Part shown: piece by piece, positions 45,301 through 58,507 of the stretch | How the letters are laid out: each line of letters begins with the position of its first letter | Position numbering within the stretch: the stretch's first letter is position 1 | Origin: Lineus longissimus | Taxonomy: Eukaryota > Nemertea > Pilidiophora > Heteronemertea > Lineidae | Direction of reading: 5' to 3' | DNA: 64,000 nucleotides | Assembly (NCBI RefSeq): GCF_910592395.1 | Contig: NC_088311.1 | Span: forward strand, 22,042,646 to 22,106,645 | Notes under the pieces: model-generated | The model's input: the letters and a program-made list of their open reading frames with translations, nothing else | What the model was told of the DNA's origin: nothing | Database searches by the model: none | Made by a program: the position numbers and the translations under genes

Positions 45301-48300
45301 TTCATCTCCTTCTTGTTGGTCTCATTCGTCGCACATTGCATTTTATCTAACATCTCCTTGATGGTCAGGTAGGCCCACAGCTTCTCCGTCGAGGCACGGA
45401 TACCAGTCTTGCTCCTGACATCCAACTCCTTTTCAATTATTATTGAGTTCCCGTTGGACTTCCCTTGAACTACCGCCCTAAATCGTGGACCAGATTCGAC
45501 CCTCGGGGTGTACGTTCCGCAGATCACAATCTCCGACCCGTTGAAATAGTTTGGGAAGACCCGTCGCGTCACTTTGGTCGTGTTATCAATGTCCAAGTAG
45601 TCGACGTTGACGTCTGTTAGAAGTGGTGCACAGATCTCCTTGTAGAAGTCCTGTAGCTGGAGAGTGGCGTCGGAATCTGCGTAGATCTTTCGGGCGATTC
45701 CGCTGTTCTGTAGAGAGATTTTGCGGAGGAAGCCGAAGTCGACGCCCTCGCCGAAACCGAGACTGAAGATTGAGTATCTGCAGAAAAGATAATTGCGTTG
45801 TATACACGAAAGAAATGTTTTAAATCCGACACGGACTTTTACCATCGTGGCAGCCTTCAATGCCCCCTCCCCCCCCCCCCCCCACACACACAAGGTATGG
45901 TTCTAAAACACCCATGACCTTCAATTCCTCAAAGATTAAAAGCACATAACAGAATGCTGAAAACTACTAGCTGCAGAGTGGAAGGTGACTGTCGACAGTT
46001 TGGAAACAATGCCCTTGATAACTATGTTGCTCCTATAAACACATGCTTACCTGTCCTCGTTGGCGGTCCTGACGTTTTCCAGAATCCTGTCAATGTTGGT
46101 CACACCAGAGGTTGGGTCACCATCGGTCAGGAAAACGATGATAGAAGACGGGTTCATCGCCTTCTCATCATTTCGCATATCGTCAAGGAACCCGATGGCG
46201 TCGATGAGTGCACTATTGATATTAGTTGCTGAAATAGGCGAAAAATGGATGACAGGTCACCGTCCTTGACACCAACATACATATCCGACCGATCTAGTCC
46301 ATCGTTTTCTGAAAGATTTTAGGCGCTGATAGCTCATGAGCCATTAGCGCAGTCGACGTTTACTGGTTAAGGTAGAGATCTAGAACTTTATCATTCAGAC
46401 CGTAGAATGATTCCAAACAAACCAGCACTTACAGCCTCTAGTTTCCATATTCAACACGTAGCTCTTTGCAGCATCAATGTTTTCTTCTGTCGCCTCGAGG
46501 AGGTTGGTCTTGTTCCAGAACTCTATCTGGCTATCAAAGAGAATGATGTTGAAGAGGTCACCGGGTTGAAGGTCATCCAGAATAACCTTCATGGCGTCCT
46601 TGACCTGTTGAATCTTCCTGCCCGACATCGAGCCGCTTATGTCAAGAATGAATATGACGTTTTTCTTGACCGGCTGCAGACCAGTTGGGGCGAAGAAATG
46701 AACGAAGTAGCCGTCAACGACCTTGAAAACGAATAAAGGAAAAAAATGCAATTTCTCTTATGCAAGGCTTATGCAAGGCTTATGCAAGGCTTATCAATGT
46801 TTATCTTTTCTTTTTCTTATTTCATCAATTTTTATGGGTCAATCATCGACACAAGTTCTAGATTTAATCCGGAACCTTTTTCGTACAACTTTTATTCAAA
46901 CATTGCTAGATTAGATATATACATTTATAGCCTAAAAACGGGCGCCATTACATTCAAGCCATGGCCATAGATGAAGCAGCATTTTTAGAAAAGTGGAGGA
47001 CAATATCTGATCGTGTATGGCGAGCATTTACGTTGGAAAGGGCTCCTTTAAAAGCATAGGAAAGGTTCTTTTCAACACTAACCTGAATGTCCCCGCCATC
47101 AAAGTCCCTGGCTACGTCATATTGTACGATGAATTGTCCAGTGAGTCCATTCTCATTGATCACATTCTGCTGATCGATCGATGGGTAATAGCTGATGTGG
47201 GCGCTCGTTGGCGACGATTTATCAACAACGGCGATGGGATTGTCTGGAAGAATAATACACAGAATAGTTTTAAATACTCTGCTAAAGCCTTTATTTCTGT
47301 GCAATACTGTAAAAAAATAAACCACATAGCGTCGAGGTTTGATGGCTTGTCAGCCAGATAGGGTTGCTTTCTTTAAATCAGCATTCGTGAAAGCTTTGTA
47401 GCATAGAATGGGTCATCAAATATCCATCGACCGCAAACTACCAGGGCCCGGTTGTTAGAAAGCATGCTTTCAAACAATGACCCAGGCCAGCTGTTTCATG
47501 AACTACAGCCCAAATAAACTATTATTTTCTGAACTGCGCCTTATCCCTCATGGTAAACGAACCCTGCAGAGGAGAAAATACCAAATGCATTATTCGTAGT
47601 GTTACAAAAATTTACCACAGAATCCTACCAAAAATTAACTTTTACAAAGTGGCATGGTCACTTTTTGAAACAATGTTCCCAGTCAAGTATATAAATCTAC
47701 ATGTATTGTTTTGCAATGATCCCCAAAAATTATTCAAAAGAGATACCATTATCTCGGTAACACGCTTTTGAAAAATGACCAATAGAATAGATCATCAGCC
47801 GTAAAGATTTCCGAGCAAAACCTATAATAAAGACGTGTAATCCAACGCAAAACGTGTCACGCAAAGGAGCTTGCGAACCCGCGACGCGACGCTACATACA
47901 TTGGAGGCTGGCGGTCATTAATTGTGTCGTGACGACCTTTGTTGGATGACGTTATGGTCCGAGAGAAAATGGCCGATTCGCACAATTCGTAATTTTCAAA
48001 CGGGAGAACGGGGAAACGATGTCCCGATTCCCCACCCCGCAATGTGTTGGTCCGGGTGTGCTGGAGGTTGAGAATCTGCCTCCAGCCTATGACTTGGCGG
48101 TAAATAATTGCAGATCTTTCTCTGGTGGATTAAAAAGTTATTACCCGCATCATCTCGAAGACCGTGAATCACTGATGGCGGATGACGAGGCATCGGATTC
48201 GGTGGAACGTTCGGAAATGACTTCCTCAGACGGAAGTGTAAATTCTATGTTTATGAGCGACTTCATTGGTATGTAAGCCTATTCATATCATGCACATCAC

Positions 48301-51300
48301 AATAGATAGCAGAAATAATCTTTCCCCTTTTATCCGAAAAGCCGTGTTTGATCACCAATGCCAATAGGCAATGGCAAAGACAAAGTGGTACTGGTAGGAC
48401 CTCCAGTCTATTAGCTCGTGGGTTTGATTCTCGAATGCCATGATGAATCACTATTGCTTCGTCTTCGTGTCCTTGAGAGACACCTACATGTTATCCTTTA
48501 TTGCCTATATGGTTCGCGAAAGCAGCGAGGTGGACAACGTTTAAAGCGCCGCGCAAACGAGCGATTCAAAACGCTGGTCGCCACGATTGCGGGCGCATGG
48601 GCCCGCCCTGGGTCGCACCATTTCCCCTGGGTATAGTCCAAGCGTCAAAGAGCATGAGCCTATGCCATTATTTTGATTGCATATTCATTATACATATATG
48701 ATAGGGCCTTCATGTACAATGATAATGAGACTCTACCAGGCTCTACTCATAATCACTGTTATCACTGTTACTTTAGGATGTTGTCAATTTATAGTTTATC
48801 GTGCGGAAAATGTAATAATGTCGACCTCCGTCTTCTTGTTATTTTAGGAGATGCCACCTGGCCCATCGCAGTGAATGCCAGCGAAGACAAAGGTTCATCA
48901 AGCTTTCCCCGCGAAGCGCCATTGCACTCCGCGGCAAAGAACTCCAGTGATTCAGAGTACAACTCAAGTGCTGCTGATGTTACGTTAAGATCGTCTTCGC
49001 CTAACGTATCCCTTAGGTTCCCTAAACTTACCCGAAACGGTAATCGGGTCGGGTCGTTCAATACCTCTGCGGGATCCTCAATGACGTGCCCAACGATGGG
49101 CCCCGCTATCACAATTTCCGTGGACGAAAAGGCAGACTCCCATATCAGTGCACGTCTTAGCCACGATAGCAAAAAGGAAGGGCAGGTGCGTTTCAAAGAA
49201 ACGGACCAGAACGATTCTGCTCACAGTATCCTGCTGGATCCTGCGTTTTTTGGAAGGCAGACATCGACAATTGTGGTCAGTTCAGCTGTACAAGTTAGGG
49301 ACCAAATTGTGTCATTCTTTCAACCTGCGGACAATAAATTGGCGCTGAAACTCTTCGGTAACAAGAGCGCACTCTTGAAGGAAAAACGGCGACAGCAAGC
49401 AGTCGGCAACTGGGTCATTCACCCATGCAGTAACTTCCGGTTTTACTGGGATTTCTTCATGCTCCTGGTGCTTATTACCAACCTCATTACTCTACCTATA
49501 GCAATCTCCTTCTTCAACGACGACCTCAGCATTCACTGGATAGTCTTCAATTGTATATCTGACACAGTCTTCCTCGTAGACATTATCATCAACTTCCGCA
49601 CCGGGGTCATCATGAACGATATTGGAGACGAGATTCTACTAGACCCGAAACAAATAGCAGTGCAATATTTAAAAACATGGTTTGTTTTGGACTTGATCAG
49701 TTCCATCCCTATGGATTACATATTCCTGATGATAGACGCTGACAACAGCGCACCGGACGTCACTCAGCTGATCCATGCTGGTCGAGCCTTTCGTATGCTA
49801 AGGCTAGCCAAGCTTCTCAGTCTACTCCGTCTATTGAGGTTGTCGAGATTGGTGAGATACGTCGGCCAGGCGGAAGCATTCTTCAACTTTGCTGGCATGT
49901 TCATCCGTATTTTCAACCTGATCGGCTTTATGTTGCTTATAAGCCACTGGAGTGGCTGCCTTCAGTTCCTGGTTCCGATGCTAGAAGACTTCCCCCCAAA
50001 CTCATGGATAGCGATCAATGAATTACAGGTAAGAAACAGAGGAAGGTGACGTGATGACGTCAAGTCACGTGCTATTATACGATATTGTCAACGGTGGTTG
50101 CATACTATTCAACTTATCAGTCTCTGATGTAACCACAGTACATCACGTGACCTTGGTTAGAAAGCCAAAACCTTTTACGTACACCGCAATACGTCGTATT
50201 CTACTGAAGATGGACTCGATTCGCATGCTACAGTAAAATAGTTCATTCTGACTAAAAATCAGTGACCTGATAATATCAGGCCACTTGTCAAAGTTTTTTA
50301 AACTTTAAAAGGAAATAAAACCTGCTGTAGTCGTCCAATTGTTCTAAAGAAAACTCTTCTTGTTCACGCCCTATGCAACGAGGCATAGGATATTGAAGCA
50401 TAGGATACATGTACATGTACACATGCCAAACTCGTTTCGTTTCAGAACGCCCCTTGGTGGCAACAGTACACATGGGCTTTGTTTAAAGCCCTCTCTCACA
50501 TGTTATGCATTGGATATGGTCGCTTTCCTCCCCAAAGCATCACTGATGTCTGGCTAACCATGGTTAGCATGCTAATTGGAGCAATATGCTATGCACTCTT
50601 CGTCGGTCATGCGACAACACTGATCCAGTCATTCGACACATCGAAAAGGCTTTATCGTGATAAGATCAAACAAGTCGAGGAATATATGTCCTACAGGAAA
50701 TTTCCACCAGATCTGCGCCAGAAGATCACTGACTACTTTGAGTATCGCTACCAGGGTAAAATGTTCGATGAAGAGAACATCATGAAGGAACTTTCCGAGT
50801 GTCTTAGAGAGCACATCGTCAACTTTAACTGCCGACCACTTGTTGCTGCTGTTCCGTTTTTCACGCATGCTGATCCTAACTTTGTGTCAGAGGTCGTCTC
50901 CAAACTCAAATACAAAGTATTCCAACCGGGTGATATCATTATCAAGGAAGGCACCATCGGTACGAAAATGTACTTTATACAGGAAGGCATTGTGGATATC
51001 ATCACCAAGGAGGGGGATGTCGCTACTAGTCTATCGGATGGATCATACTTCGGCGAAATCTGCCTTCTCACAAATGCGAAACGGGTAGCGAGCGTCAAGG
51101 CAGAGACGTACTGCAATATGTTCTCCTTAGCTGCAGAGCATTTCAATGCAGTTTTGAAGCACTACCCAGTAATGCGACGAACGATGGAGACAGTTGCAGC
51201 AGAAAGACTGACCAAAATAGGGAGAGATCCCAACATATTCAGCCGCTCACCGGAAGACTCTGATGAGGAGGCCACGACTGGCTGGCCATTCAAAATCGTA

Positions 51301-52821
51301 TCAATAGGGAACCTTGCTGTCGAAGGTGGGAAGAATGGCAAATTCGGACCAGACCAAAACTCGCAACGCACGAGTTCAAACACGTCTGGCATGACTTCGG
51401 CAAACGAGATGCAAGCCTCAAAAGATATCAATAGTAGTAGTGAGAAATGTGCAGATAGCAAACCTGTTGAAAACATGGATGATTCACCAGACACGTGTAC
51501 GGTGGTACATGAAAACACAAAAGCTTAGAGCATTAATTGAACAACATTCAAAGAAGAAAAAACTATGTTTTCTGATGACGTTGGCCGATACCATAGTATC
51601 TGTCAGAAACATGAAGTCCGTTTCCCGACAGTCTTTCACTCGTCAATCAGAGAACTTTCAAGAATTCTTGGCACTGTTAGGAATGAACACCTCATATTCC
51701 CCCGGGTTGTCCCGATTTCATATGCCAGTATAGGCAGATCCGATGGGACCAGATAGAGTAAAAAATGTATATTTTTCTGTTTGTTATACCATATTTATCA
51801 GAAGAAATAAAAAATGATTTTGGACTGATGTTCAATGGGCTATTTTGAATGTCCATTAGACATCACACCAATCTTACCTGATGTGGTATGGTCATTGTTG
51901 TGGTTATACTAGAACATCCTGTGGATGTCTATTTATTAGACAAAAACTTATTACCTCTGACCATTAAAAGTTATAGATTTTTGGTCCAACAAGATGTCTA
52001 TTACAGCAGTAGTTTGTGCCCCGAATGATAGCCATCCGTGTTTTGGATTTTTTGATCGATCCGTACATTGTTGCCGCTACAGCTTTTAAAAACAACACGG
52101 CAGTGTCTGACCGGATGATGAAAAATGACATGTGTAGTAAGAATAGCTTTTTGCTGGCAAAGTGAATTTCTCTGTACCAACACGAGAATTTGTTTCATAG
52201 AAATGGCGATCAAAAAACATATAATTTATTTGTATATTATTATTAATTATACAAATATTATTTGGCCTACCTTCAAGTGAGTTGATTGACTCCTCCACGT
52301 CTCTCTTCAACTCCGGCACCCTGATGGTCGTAATATTTCTCGACTCGTTGATAAAGACGTCCACTTTCAAGTCTGGGACGATTTGACCCGGATTGATATA
52401 CATCACATTTTGGTACATGCCAAGAGTTCTCTGCAGGAGCTCCTGGTAGGTCAAGTTGAAGGTCACCTTCTGCTGCGGGGCAACGTTGACAGACACGTCG
52501 AATGTGTTGGCATCTCTTGTCCTGCAATAGTTGTGTATAACTCTCTGTAGTAGTGTATCTGGCATGTCTGGATATCGCAAGACAAATCATGAAGAAGGGC
52601 ACACCAGTTCAAGCGCATCGTGAGCCTCTGACCAACACTCTGCACTAACGACCGAGTGCGATTGGAGGAGGATACGACTGACTCTGGATTTTCGAAGATG
52701 GTTAAAGCGTCGATTTTGAAAGAACTGTGTGCGCCAGCGGAGCTTATTACAGTACCGTTTGTTGCATGTGGTATTCCTTACAGGGAGAGTGCAGACAATA
52801 CATGGCCTCAGTCACGAAGCC

Positions 52822-52871
<50 letters not shown>

Positions 52872-55402
52872 CGACGGCGACGACGACGATGATGATGTGG
52901 TTGCATGCCGATTGATCGTCGCTGTGGGTAGGATTGATGTTCATCGCCGGTATAAGTCGGTATATTGTGGTTGTGGGTCAACGCATTCTACCATCACGAG
53001 ATATTTCAAGCACAGGGCAGAACCTGCTGGGAACATTCTTTAACTTCCCCTTTAAATTGCCACCTAATTCATTTCACTTCAACTAATACCTACTTTGCTG
53101 CAACGTGTCCAACACTCTGCCCGCGTCTTTTTGCTTCGATGTACTCTTTTCTAGCCACTTCCTTGGCTTTTACTGTGCCATTGTAGACAATGTTCTCAAT
53201 GGTCCTGAAATGATAACATCAGATATAAAAATTTAACTCTCAAAGGTGGGTCATTTAAAAAAATGAATAACCTTGCCTGCGATGCGGTCGGTGATACATA
53301 CATTGAGAACTCCGTAATGAAGGCAGACTTGGGTAGTTCGATCGTAAAGACAGCTTCGCGAGACTTCCTCGCCTTGTTCGCCAACAGGCTGGCAACCTTC
53401 GTGGTGGCAAAACGATAGGCCACATCAGTCTTGATGTAAAGGTAACGAATGTCAGGTCCCGCGGATACATCCTGAAAAGAAAAGACATCATTTGTTTGTC
53501 TGAATCGGTCATATGCTACATGTAATTCATTTACGTGACGCTCGTATATTATCTTCTATATTTCAGCTTTACGAGAAATCGGAGATTTTTTGAAAGAAGG
53601 CGATAAAGTACATTCACATACTTCTTAATATTTCGTCGTTCGTATCTTTGTAAGGCTTGCGAAATTCCCCTATGAGGAGTCGTATTCCCAAGTCGTGGTG
53701 ATGGCCTACGACTTGGCTAATTTTATGTCCATCTTATGTACAGGTTATGTGTGGAATCGAAAATATTATTGTATAGATGCAGGTGGAATATCTAATAAAT
53801 AGATGAAAAACCTTCGCCAATGAAATTAAATCGAATATATCTATACATGACAAAAAATAACCTCTGAGATGAAGTAAAAGTGGGAGTCAGAAGGGTCCAC
53901 AACCTATAGCTATTTTACAGATAGTCGACCTCCACAATTTAGTCGAATCATGGTGCCAAGTCGTTTTTTGTCGATTCGAATATGACTACGATCAGCAGTG
54001 ACAGACACAGGAAGAGGCTGAATTTCGAACCAAATCAGGGCCAAATCAGCATGACAAGTTTGTTTGCTGCTAAGACATTTCTGGTTCATCAGTACAAAGC
54101 AAATAAAATTTAAATGGTTATGGCCTAGAATATCAGTTAATTTAGTGATAGTAGGTCGAGCCTTAGGAAATGACACTTTTCCGATCGAAATTGTATCAAC
54201 TCATAATTATTACCCAATGTCACCTTATCTACAGTTGGCATCAAACTTTATGTCGGTTTTGTATTACATTAGTTGTATTCCGGGTTAGTTGGTAATAAAG
54301 TTGGAAGTTGAGAATGGAACCCACTAAACATACGTTATTTATAGATGTTGACAATTCAAAAGCCTGTGCCATTCGTTAAATTTTTTAAATTGCTTATTGA
54401 AATTGAAAATGTTCAGTGGCCCGTTTTCAACATTGACATTGTGTAGACAGATACGTGTATACAAATACTACAAATACCAAGTTTCAGCGAATTTGCATAC
54501 ACTACGGCATTTCGAATAAATACGCAGTCGAGTCCATGCCACCATGCCATAGACCTTAAAAACTTTCAGAAGTATATACAGTTTGCTAATGAAACAAGGG
54601 ATGAAGTAAAATATTAAAGTAAAATACCGCTCACTCCTTAACCGGAATCGTTTGGATTGCTGCTCATACATCGATGGATACACAAGTAGGGCGTGCGATT
54701 CAGGTGACCAGTGAGGTACTGCATCCAGCACCGGTGTGACAGCGGATATAGTCCCCCTGGAGTCAAGGTCCGGTAGCATTGTATTTGATCAATTAAGCAG
54801 CATGATCTATTGTACCGCTAACCCTAACCAAAACATTTAGCAATGCGGGCTATTGTTACACGGACTATCAGCCCTAGGACTACTATCCCTTGCACACCTG
54901 ACAAAACATTGAACGGATTGACTTTAGACAGATTTTCAATGAACAATAGCGGAAACCTAAAAAGAATACCACCAAAACTACTACATTGAGGAAGGCCGAA
55001 TCTATTTAAAAAAGCCTACCGCAGCGGTAAAAAAGGCCCGTAGCTTTTTTACCCTGTAACTCTCTTACTGAACCTTTTTTACTGTAGCCTTTTACTGTAT
55101 AACCTTTTTTTACTGTAGCCTTTTACTGTATAACCTTTTTTACTGTGTCCTTTTAAAAAACTTACCACGGAGGTCAGATAATTATATGTCTAGAATTTAT
55201 AAAGACTATTCTATAGTATGGATTACAATCATGATAAATAAAACTCTCATTTATACTCAACTGGAGCTATGTAGTAGTAAATTAAAAAAATATGCAAAAC
55301 ACTCACTCTTTTCTTGCGGAAGAGAAACCGGTCAGCAAGGATGCTATGGGCCTGGGCAGCCCCGAGCGCGAACACTACAAATATCGACATGCGCAGCCAC
55401 AT
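42362..55402 (-). CDS. ITIH-like: Inter-alpha-trypsin inhibitor heavy chain-like protein
   Basis: A secreted VIT-VWA protein; vertebrate ITIHs bind hyaluronan and stabilise matrix. Exons: 55307-55402, 53302-53471, 53094-53204, 52271-52521, 47083-47243, 46433-46721, 46051-46228, 45273-45777, 44844-44979, 44433-44558, 43935-44099, 43519-43620, 42862-43197, 42362-42507. Total 2772 bases in frame, 923 aa. The signal peptide is [18 protein letters not shown]. The VIT domain (~33-150) includes [16 protein letters not shown]. The VWA domain (~280-460) has MIDAS residues DISGSMS, then a Thr in STNINSA and [18 protein letters not shown] and [17 protein letters not shown] match vertebrate ITIH closely. 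Residues ~590-730 are a Gly/Tyr/Ser- then Thr-rich linker, followed by an ITIH_C domain. The usual Asp-Pro-His motif reads Ser-Pro-Ser. Intron 4 contains the HCN gene on the other strand. Confidence 0.92.
48019..51528 (+). CDS. HCN: Hyperpolarisation-activated cyclic nucleotide-gated (HCN/Ih) channel
   Basis: HCN channels carry the Ih pacemaker current at the plasma membrane and are modulated by cAMP. Three exons, 48019-48268, 48848-50028 and 50446-51528, join in frame to 837 aa. After a low-complexity N-terminus comes the HCN domain ([20 protein letters not shown]), S1 near residue 281, and an S4 near 395-425 with regularly spaced Arg/Lys ([20 protein letters not shown]). The pore follows ([14 protein letters not shown], with the GYG filter at ~497). 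The C-linker has [17 protein letters not shown]. The CNBD (~610-745) has [18 protein letters not shown] and the phosphate-binding cassette [17 protein letters not shown], including the cAMP-contact Arg. The [11 protein letters not shown] filter and [12 protein letters not shown] tail resemble invertebrate Ih. The whole gene lies in an ITIH intron, antisense to it. Confidence 0.96.
48400..48500 (+). mobile_element. SINE remnant in HCN intron 1
   Basis: A B-box-like cgtgggtttgattctcg is followed by 'cttcgtgtccttgagagaca', matching the head-to-central-domain part of the SINE at 35948. The A box and 3' tail are not recognisable. Confidence 0.5.
51806..51811 (+). terminator. Candidate HCN poly(A) signal
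   Basis: AATAAA about 280 bases past the HCN stop codon (51528). It lies well inside the ITIH intron, so the HCN transcript can end before reaching the next ITIH exon at 52271. Confidence 0.45.
52822..52900. repeat. (GAT)n / (GAC)n microsatellite
   Basis: About sixteen uninterrupted GAT triplets followed by mixed GAC and GAT triplets, in ITIH intron 3. Open frames through it give runs of Asp, Met or Ile and are artefacts. Confidence 0.9.
55073..55155 (+). repeat. ~31-bp tandem repeat
   Basis: The phrase ttttactgtagccttttact recurs with actgtag at 55081 and 55112 and a variant at 55142. It lies in ITIH intron 1, about 150 bases from the signal-peptide exon. Confidence 0.7.
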
Positions 55403-56632
55403 CCTAATTCGATCGCGTGTCTGGGTAAAATGATTATTATTGAGTATTATAGGCCAACGATATGAACGAAGGCGCGCATTACGTCATGACACTTACCGGA
55501 CCTTGATAAGCTACTCGTGAATTGACATTTGATAAGACGTCTCTTCAGAGAACCTTCCTGTTTGTCATATCGTAGAGTGATTAGTTGAGATTAGTTTAAA
55601 TTAATTACGGTTTATATTACATTCCGTGACAGACACTTCAATACAAACTTTCCTTGTTTTCATGATTTCTTCTGGTTGACTGAGGTGTTTATTACCAACA
55701 CAGCGTTGGGCAACATAGTTTAGTAGACACCAATAGAAACGTTCGAGACATACATTACGTCCTTTCTGTTCACGGGACTAGAGAAATTACTCCTGAAATC
55801 AGAGTTGATAAGGCATCTTCTCGGAAGGCTTTCGTGTTTGACACATCACATCACCGAGTCTTGTCCGATATATAATAGGCCAAACCGGCAGATCGATTTC
55901 AAATACCTGTGATGAGATTTCCGAGATTTCTACGGATCTCATTCACTGTGTTAATTCAAGCTATTGAGCGATTCCGCTATCACAGTGAGCTCTCATAAAC
56001 ATTGCCGCCCATAATTCATTTAAATGAATTGCATATCACTACCACTATCACCTACATTCAAAAGTCGCCCGTCTTATGCTAGCTATGTAGGGCAAATGTA
56101 TGAAAGGTTCTGTGGGTTAATTATGGCTTGACCGAGTAAAGGATTACTATTTGAACGTCAAATGTTTGTACATGATTTCGACTTGGCGATATAACATGCA
56201 TATGTAATGGAACAGGCCTAACTAGGCCACCATTTTGATCATGTTCATGTCGGGTTATTCGGCTCCTTAGCTTAGTAGACAGCCCACCCGCTTCTGCTTC
56301 TACATGTAGTTCAACTTCTATGTAAGTGAACACTTCCACTGACTACAGCATAAACAAAAGACTCAGTCATAAACAAATGACTCAGTCATAAGCAAATGAC
56401 TCAGTCATAAGCAAATGACTCAGTCATAAACAAATCAGGTAAGGTCGCCGATTTTTATTTCATTTACTCTGTTGTGTTACGATGCAGGAATTACCCGGCG
56501 TGTCGAATCAATTACATCCTCTTGGCTTTTGTTTGTCCAGGAGTTTTCCCAAGCGAGGCTGACTAAAACACGATCCAGTATATACAAAGAAGAAATCGCG
56601 GAATAGCTGGACAACAATATCGTCGAATTGAC
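55403..56632. other. Divergent intergenic region, ITIH-like / SLC31-like
   Basis: About 1.2 kb between the ITIH start codon (minus) and the proposed SLC31 start (plus). No gene is seen. It should hold both promoters. The main structure is the 19-bp AP-1-like tandem repeat at 56351-56435. Confidence 0.5.
56351..56435 (+). promoter_or_regulatory. Four 19-bp tandem repeats with AP-1-like sites
   Basis: The unit taaacaaatgactcagtca repeats at a 19-base period. The AP-1/TRE consensus TGACTCA is exact at 56378, 56397 and 56416, and has one change (AGACTCA) at 56359. Each unit reads TGACTCAGTCA, two overlapping half-sites. They lie about 200-280 bases upstream of the proposed SLC31 start and 950 bases from the ITIH start. 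Enhancer function is inferred from motif clustering only. Confidence 0.5.
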
Positions 56633-58507
56633 ATGTCACACAAGGTAGGCAAAGTTGAGGGCCGAATTTTGGATAATACCAATCAAACACTGTAATGGGA
56701 AGGTACCCACCGCGTGTTATCACTCTCCGTAGCAGAGGATACGATTTTTGTCTTTCTTTTTTCACAGTTTTAACCTCTCCAGTACGGAGGATCTGCCATA
56801 TTAAAAATCCTATTCCTACGCTACTGACACTTTGAGGTATCGAAATTGTTCATATTGACTAGTTGCTTCGTACCAATAAAATTTTCCGTTAATTTCCCAT
56901 TATGTTGTGCGAACTATACCGACAATGCATTGCGGAGAGTAAATCGGCCCGAATCGACCGACGAAAGCTTCGAAGAGTGATGCGCCAATGGCATATCCAT
57001 TATCAGCATCAGCATCATTATCATTACCGGCGTCGTAACCCTATTGGATTTTGCCGGAGGTATGGAGTCACGCCTGTATTCTCAGGTTTTGACTTTTACG
57101 AAGACCGCGTAGAGTGACCGAAGATGGCGTCAAAATTAACGCGTGTAATTGCTTGGTTTTTAGATAAACTTCCAACTTGAGCCGATCGAGCTACTCTTCA
57201 AAGGATGGAATGTGACGTCTGCGTCGGGTAAGCGTTCGTCAACAAAATACTTGAATCTCCCAATGCAATATTAGTGCAGTCTACATTCCAAAACTATGCC
57301 GAGTCCGGCTTTCCCAACAATCTCCCAATGAGAGGATAGGTAGCATTCGCTCCGCAGCAAAAGTGCGCTCAGTAAACGGTGCTAGTATCACCAGTAACCG
57401 CTACAAATGTCGAGGCTTGGAGATTGGTTGCCCAAGTTTAATATGGAGTGGAACAGCTAATCATTCTTATATCATATATACATACATGTTCATGTAGTTG
57501 TTTCCCCTTTTTCAGATATTGCTATTGCGGGTGTGACGGCAGCATTGCTCGCTGTTCTGCTCGAGGCTAGCAAGATGGTGATGATTAAATTCCTGATCAT
57601 TTCGCCTAGTGCGACATTTAGGCAGGTCACGGATATTTATTGCATTTCAGACGGAATATAAGGATTGGTCGAGTAATTCATTCGTTGCATCGACTGAAAA
57701 TTTGCAACTTTCTTCAAGCAGCAATTTGGAACTACTTGTCAGATATTGGCCAATCAGAAGAGAGCTGTCTTGCTCAGCTCGTTCGTGCTGACCACACGGT
57801 GTAATTTAGCACTGGGTTTTGATTGGTCAAAGGTCCTACACTGCACAAGAAAGTGGTGTGTAATTTTCCCAAGATGGCGCGCGCAAGGTATCATTTGCGG
57901 AGCAGACGACTCATTCAAAATCGGGGTGATCGATTTGTCTAAAGCAGCTGGTCTTGTGATGTTTCTCTCAGACGCCCATCCACAAATTAACCGGCCTTGG
58001 CTTTGCTTAACTTCAGTGACGGAGCCGAGCCTAATACCATTAGGCCCCACGGGTGGCGCTCATTCGCCATGCATGAGTCTTCACGTGACAGACTACATGT
58101 AAGTTGGTCGTCAGTATACGGTTCTCTGCATGAGAGTAATAAACAACGGAAGTGTTTACTGACGCAATATTTCGTTTCATTTCAATGCAGTAGTCTCAAC
58201 ATCTGTTTTTCACTTTCATTTCAGGTTGCGCGTGCTTTATCACGCAAGCCGGACGCTGTTTCACATGGTCCAGTTGGTGATTGGTTACCTCCTCATGCTC
58301 ATGGTAATGACATTCAACTTCTGGATCATGCTGTCTGTAATCGCTGGCACCGGCGCTGGCTATCTCAGTTGCGCGTGGACTCTTCTAAATGTTCGACAGG
58401 AAATTCCTCAACAAGTGCGTGTAAAAAGTAGAACACCAAACCATGACAAACAATTAAACGACTTTAAAAAACAAGCAATACTGCTGCAGCTGGAATCCAG
58501 TTTCTGA
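56633..58507 (+). CDS. SLC31: SLC31/CTR-family copper transporter (probable)
   Basis: CTR proteins form trimeric Cu(I) pores at the plasma membrane or endosomes. My model has five exons: 56633-56644, 57164-57227, 57516-57577, 57651-57784 and 58225-58507, together 184 aa in frame (CTR1 190, CTR2 143). TM1 follows IELLFKGWNVTSASG with IAIAGVTAALLAVLLEASK. TM2 and TM3 are FHMVQLVIGYLLMLMVM, containing the MxxxM copper motif, then TFNFWIMLSVIAGTGAGYL with the small-residue GxxxG packing pattern. The spacing is closest to CTR2. Less certain: the 12-base first coding exon (Met-Ser-His-Lys), which aligns with the short CTR2 N-terminus but lacks its second Met; and the linker exon donor TTC|gtgctg, which is weak. 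An alternative first exon ending near 57105 would add a His-rich N-terminus. Confidence 0.65.

Noticed and set aside
52727-53043. Open frames with long Asp, Met or Ile runs
   Set aside because: They are translations of the GAT microsatellite in an ITIH intron.
57746-58102. A 118-codon plus-strand frame as the linker exon of the SLC31-like gene
   Set aside because: It would add over 110 residues between TM1 and TM2 and needs a weak acceptor; the exon at 57651-57784 has a strong acceptor and gives a family-typical length.
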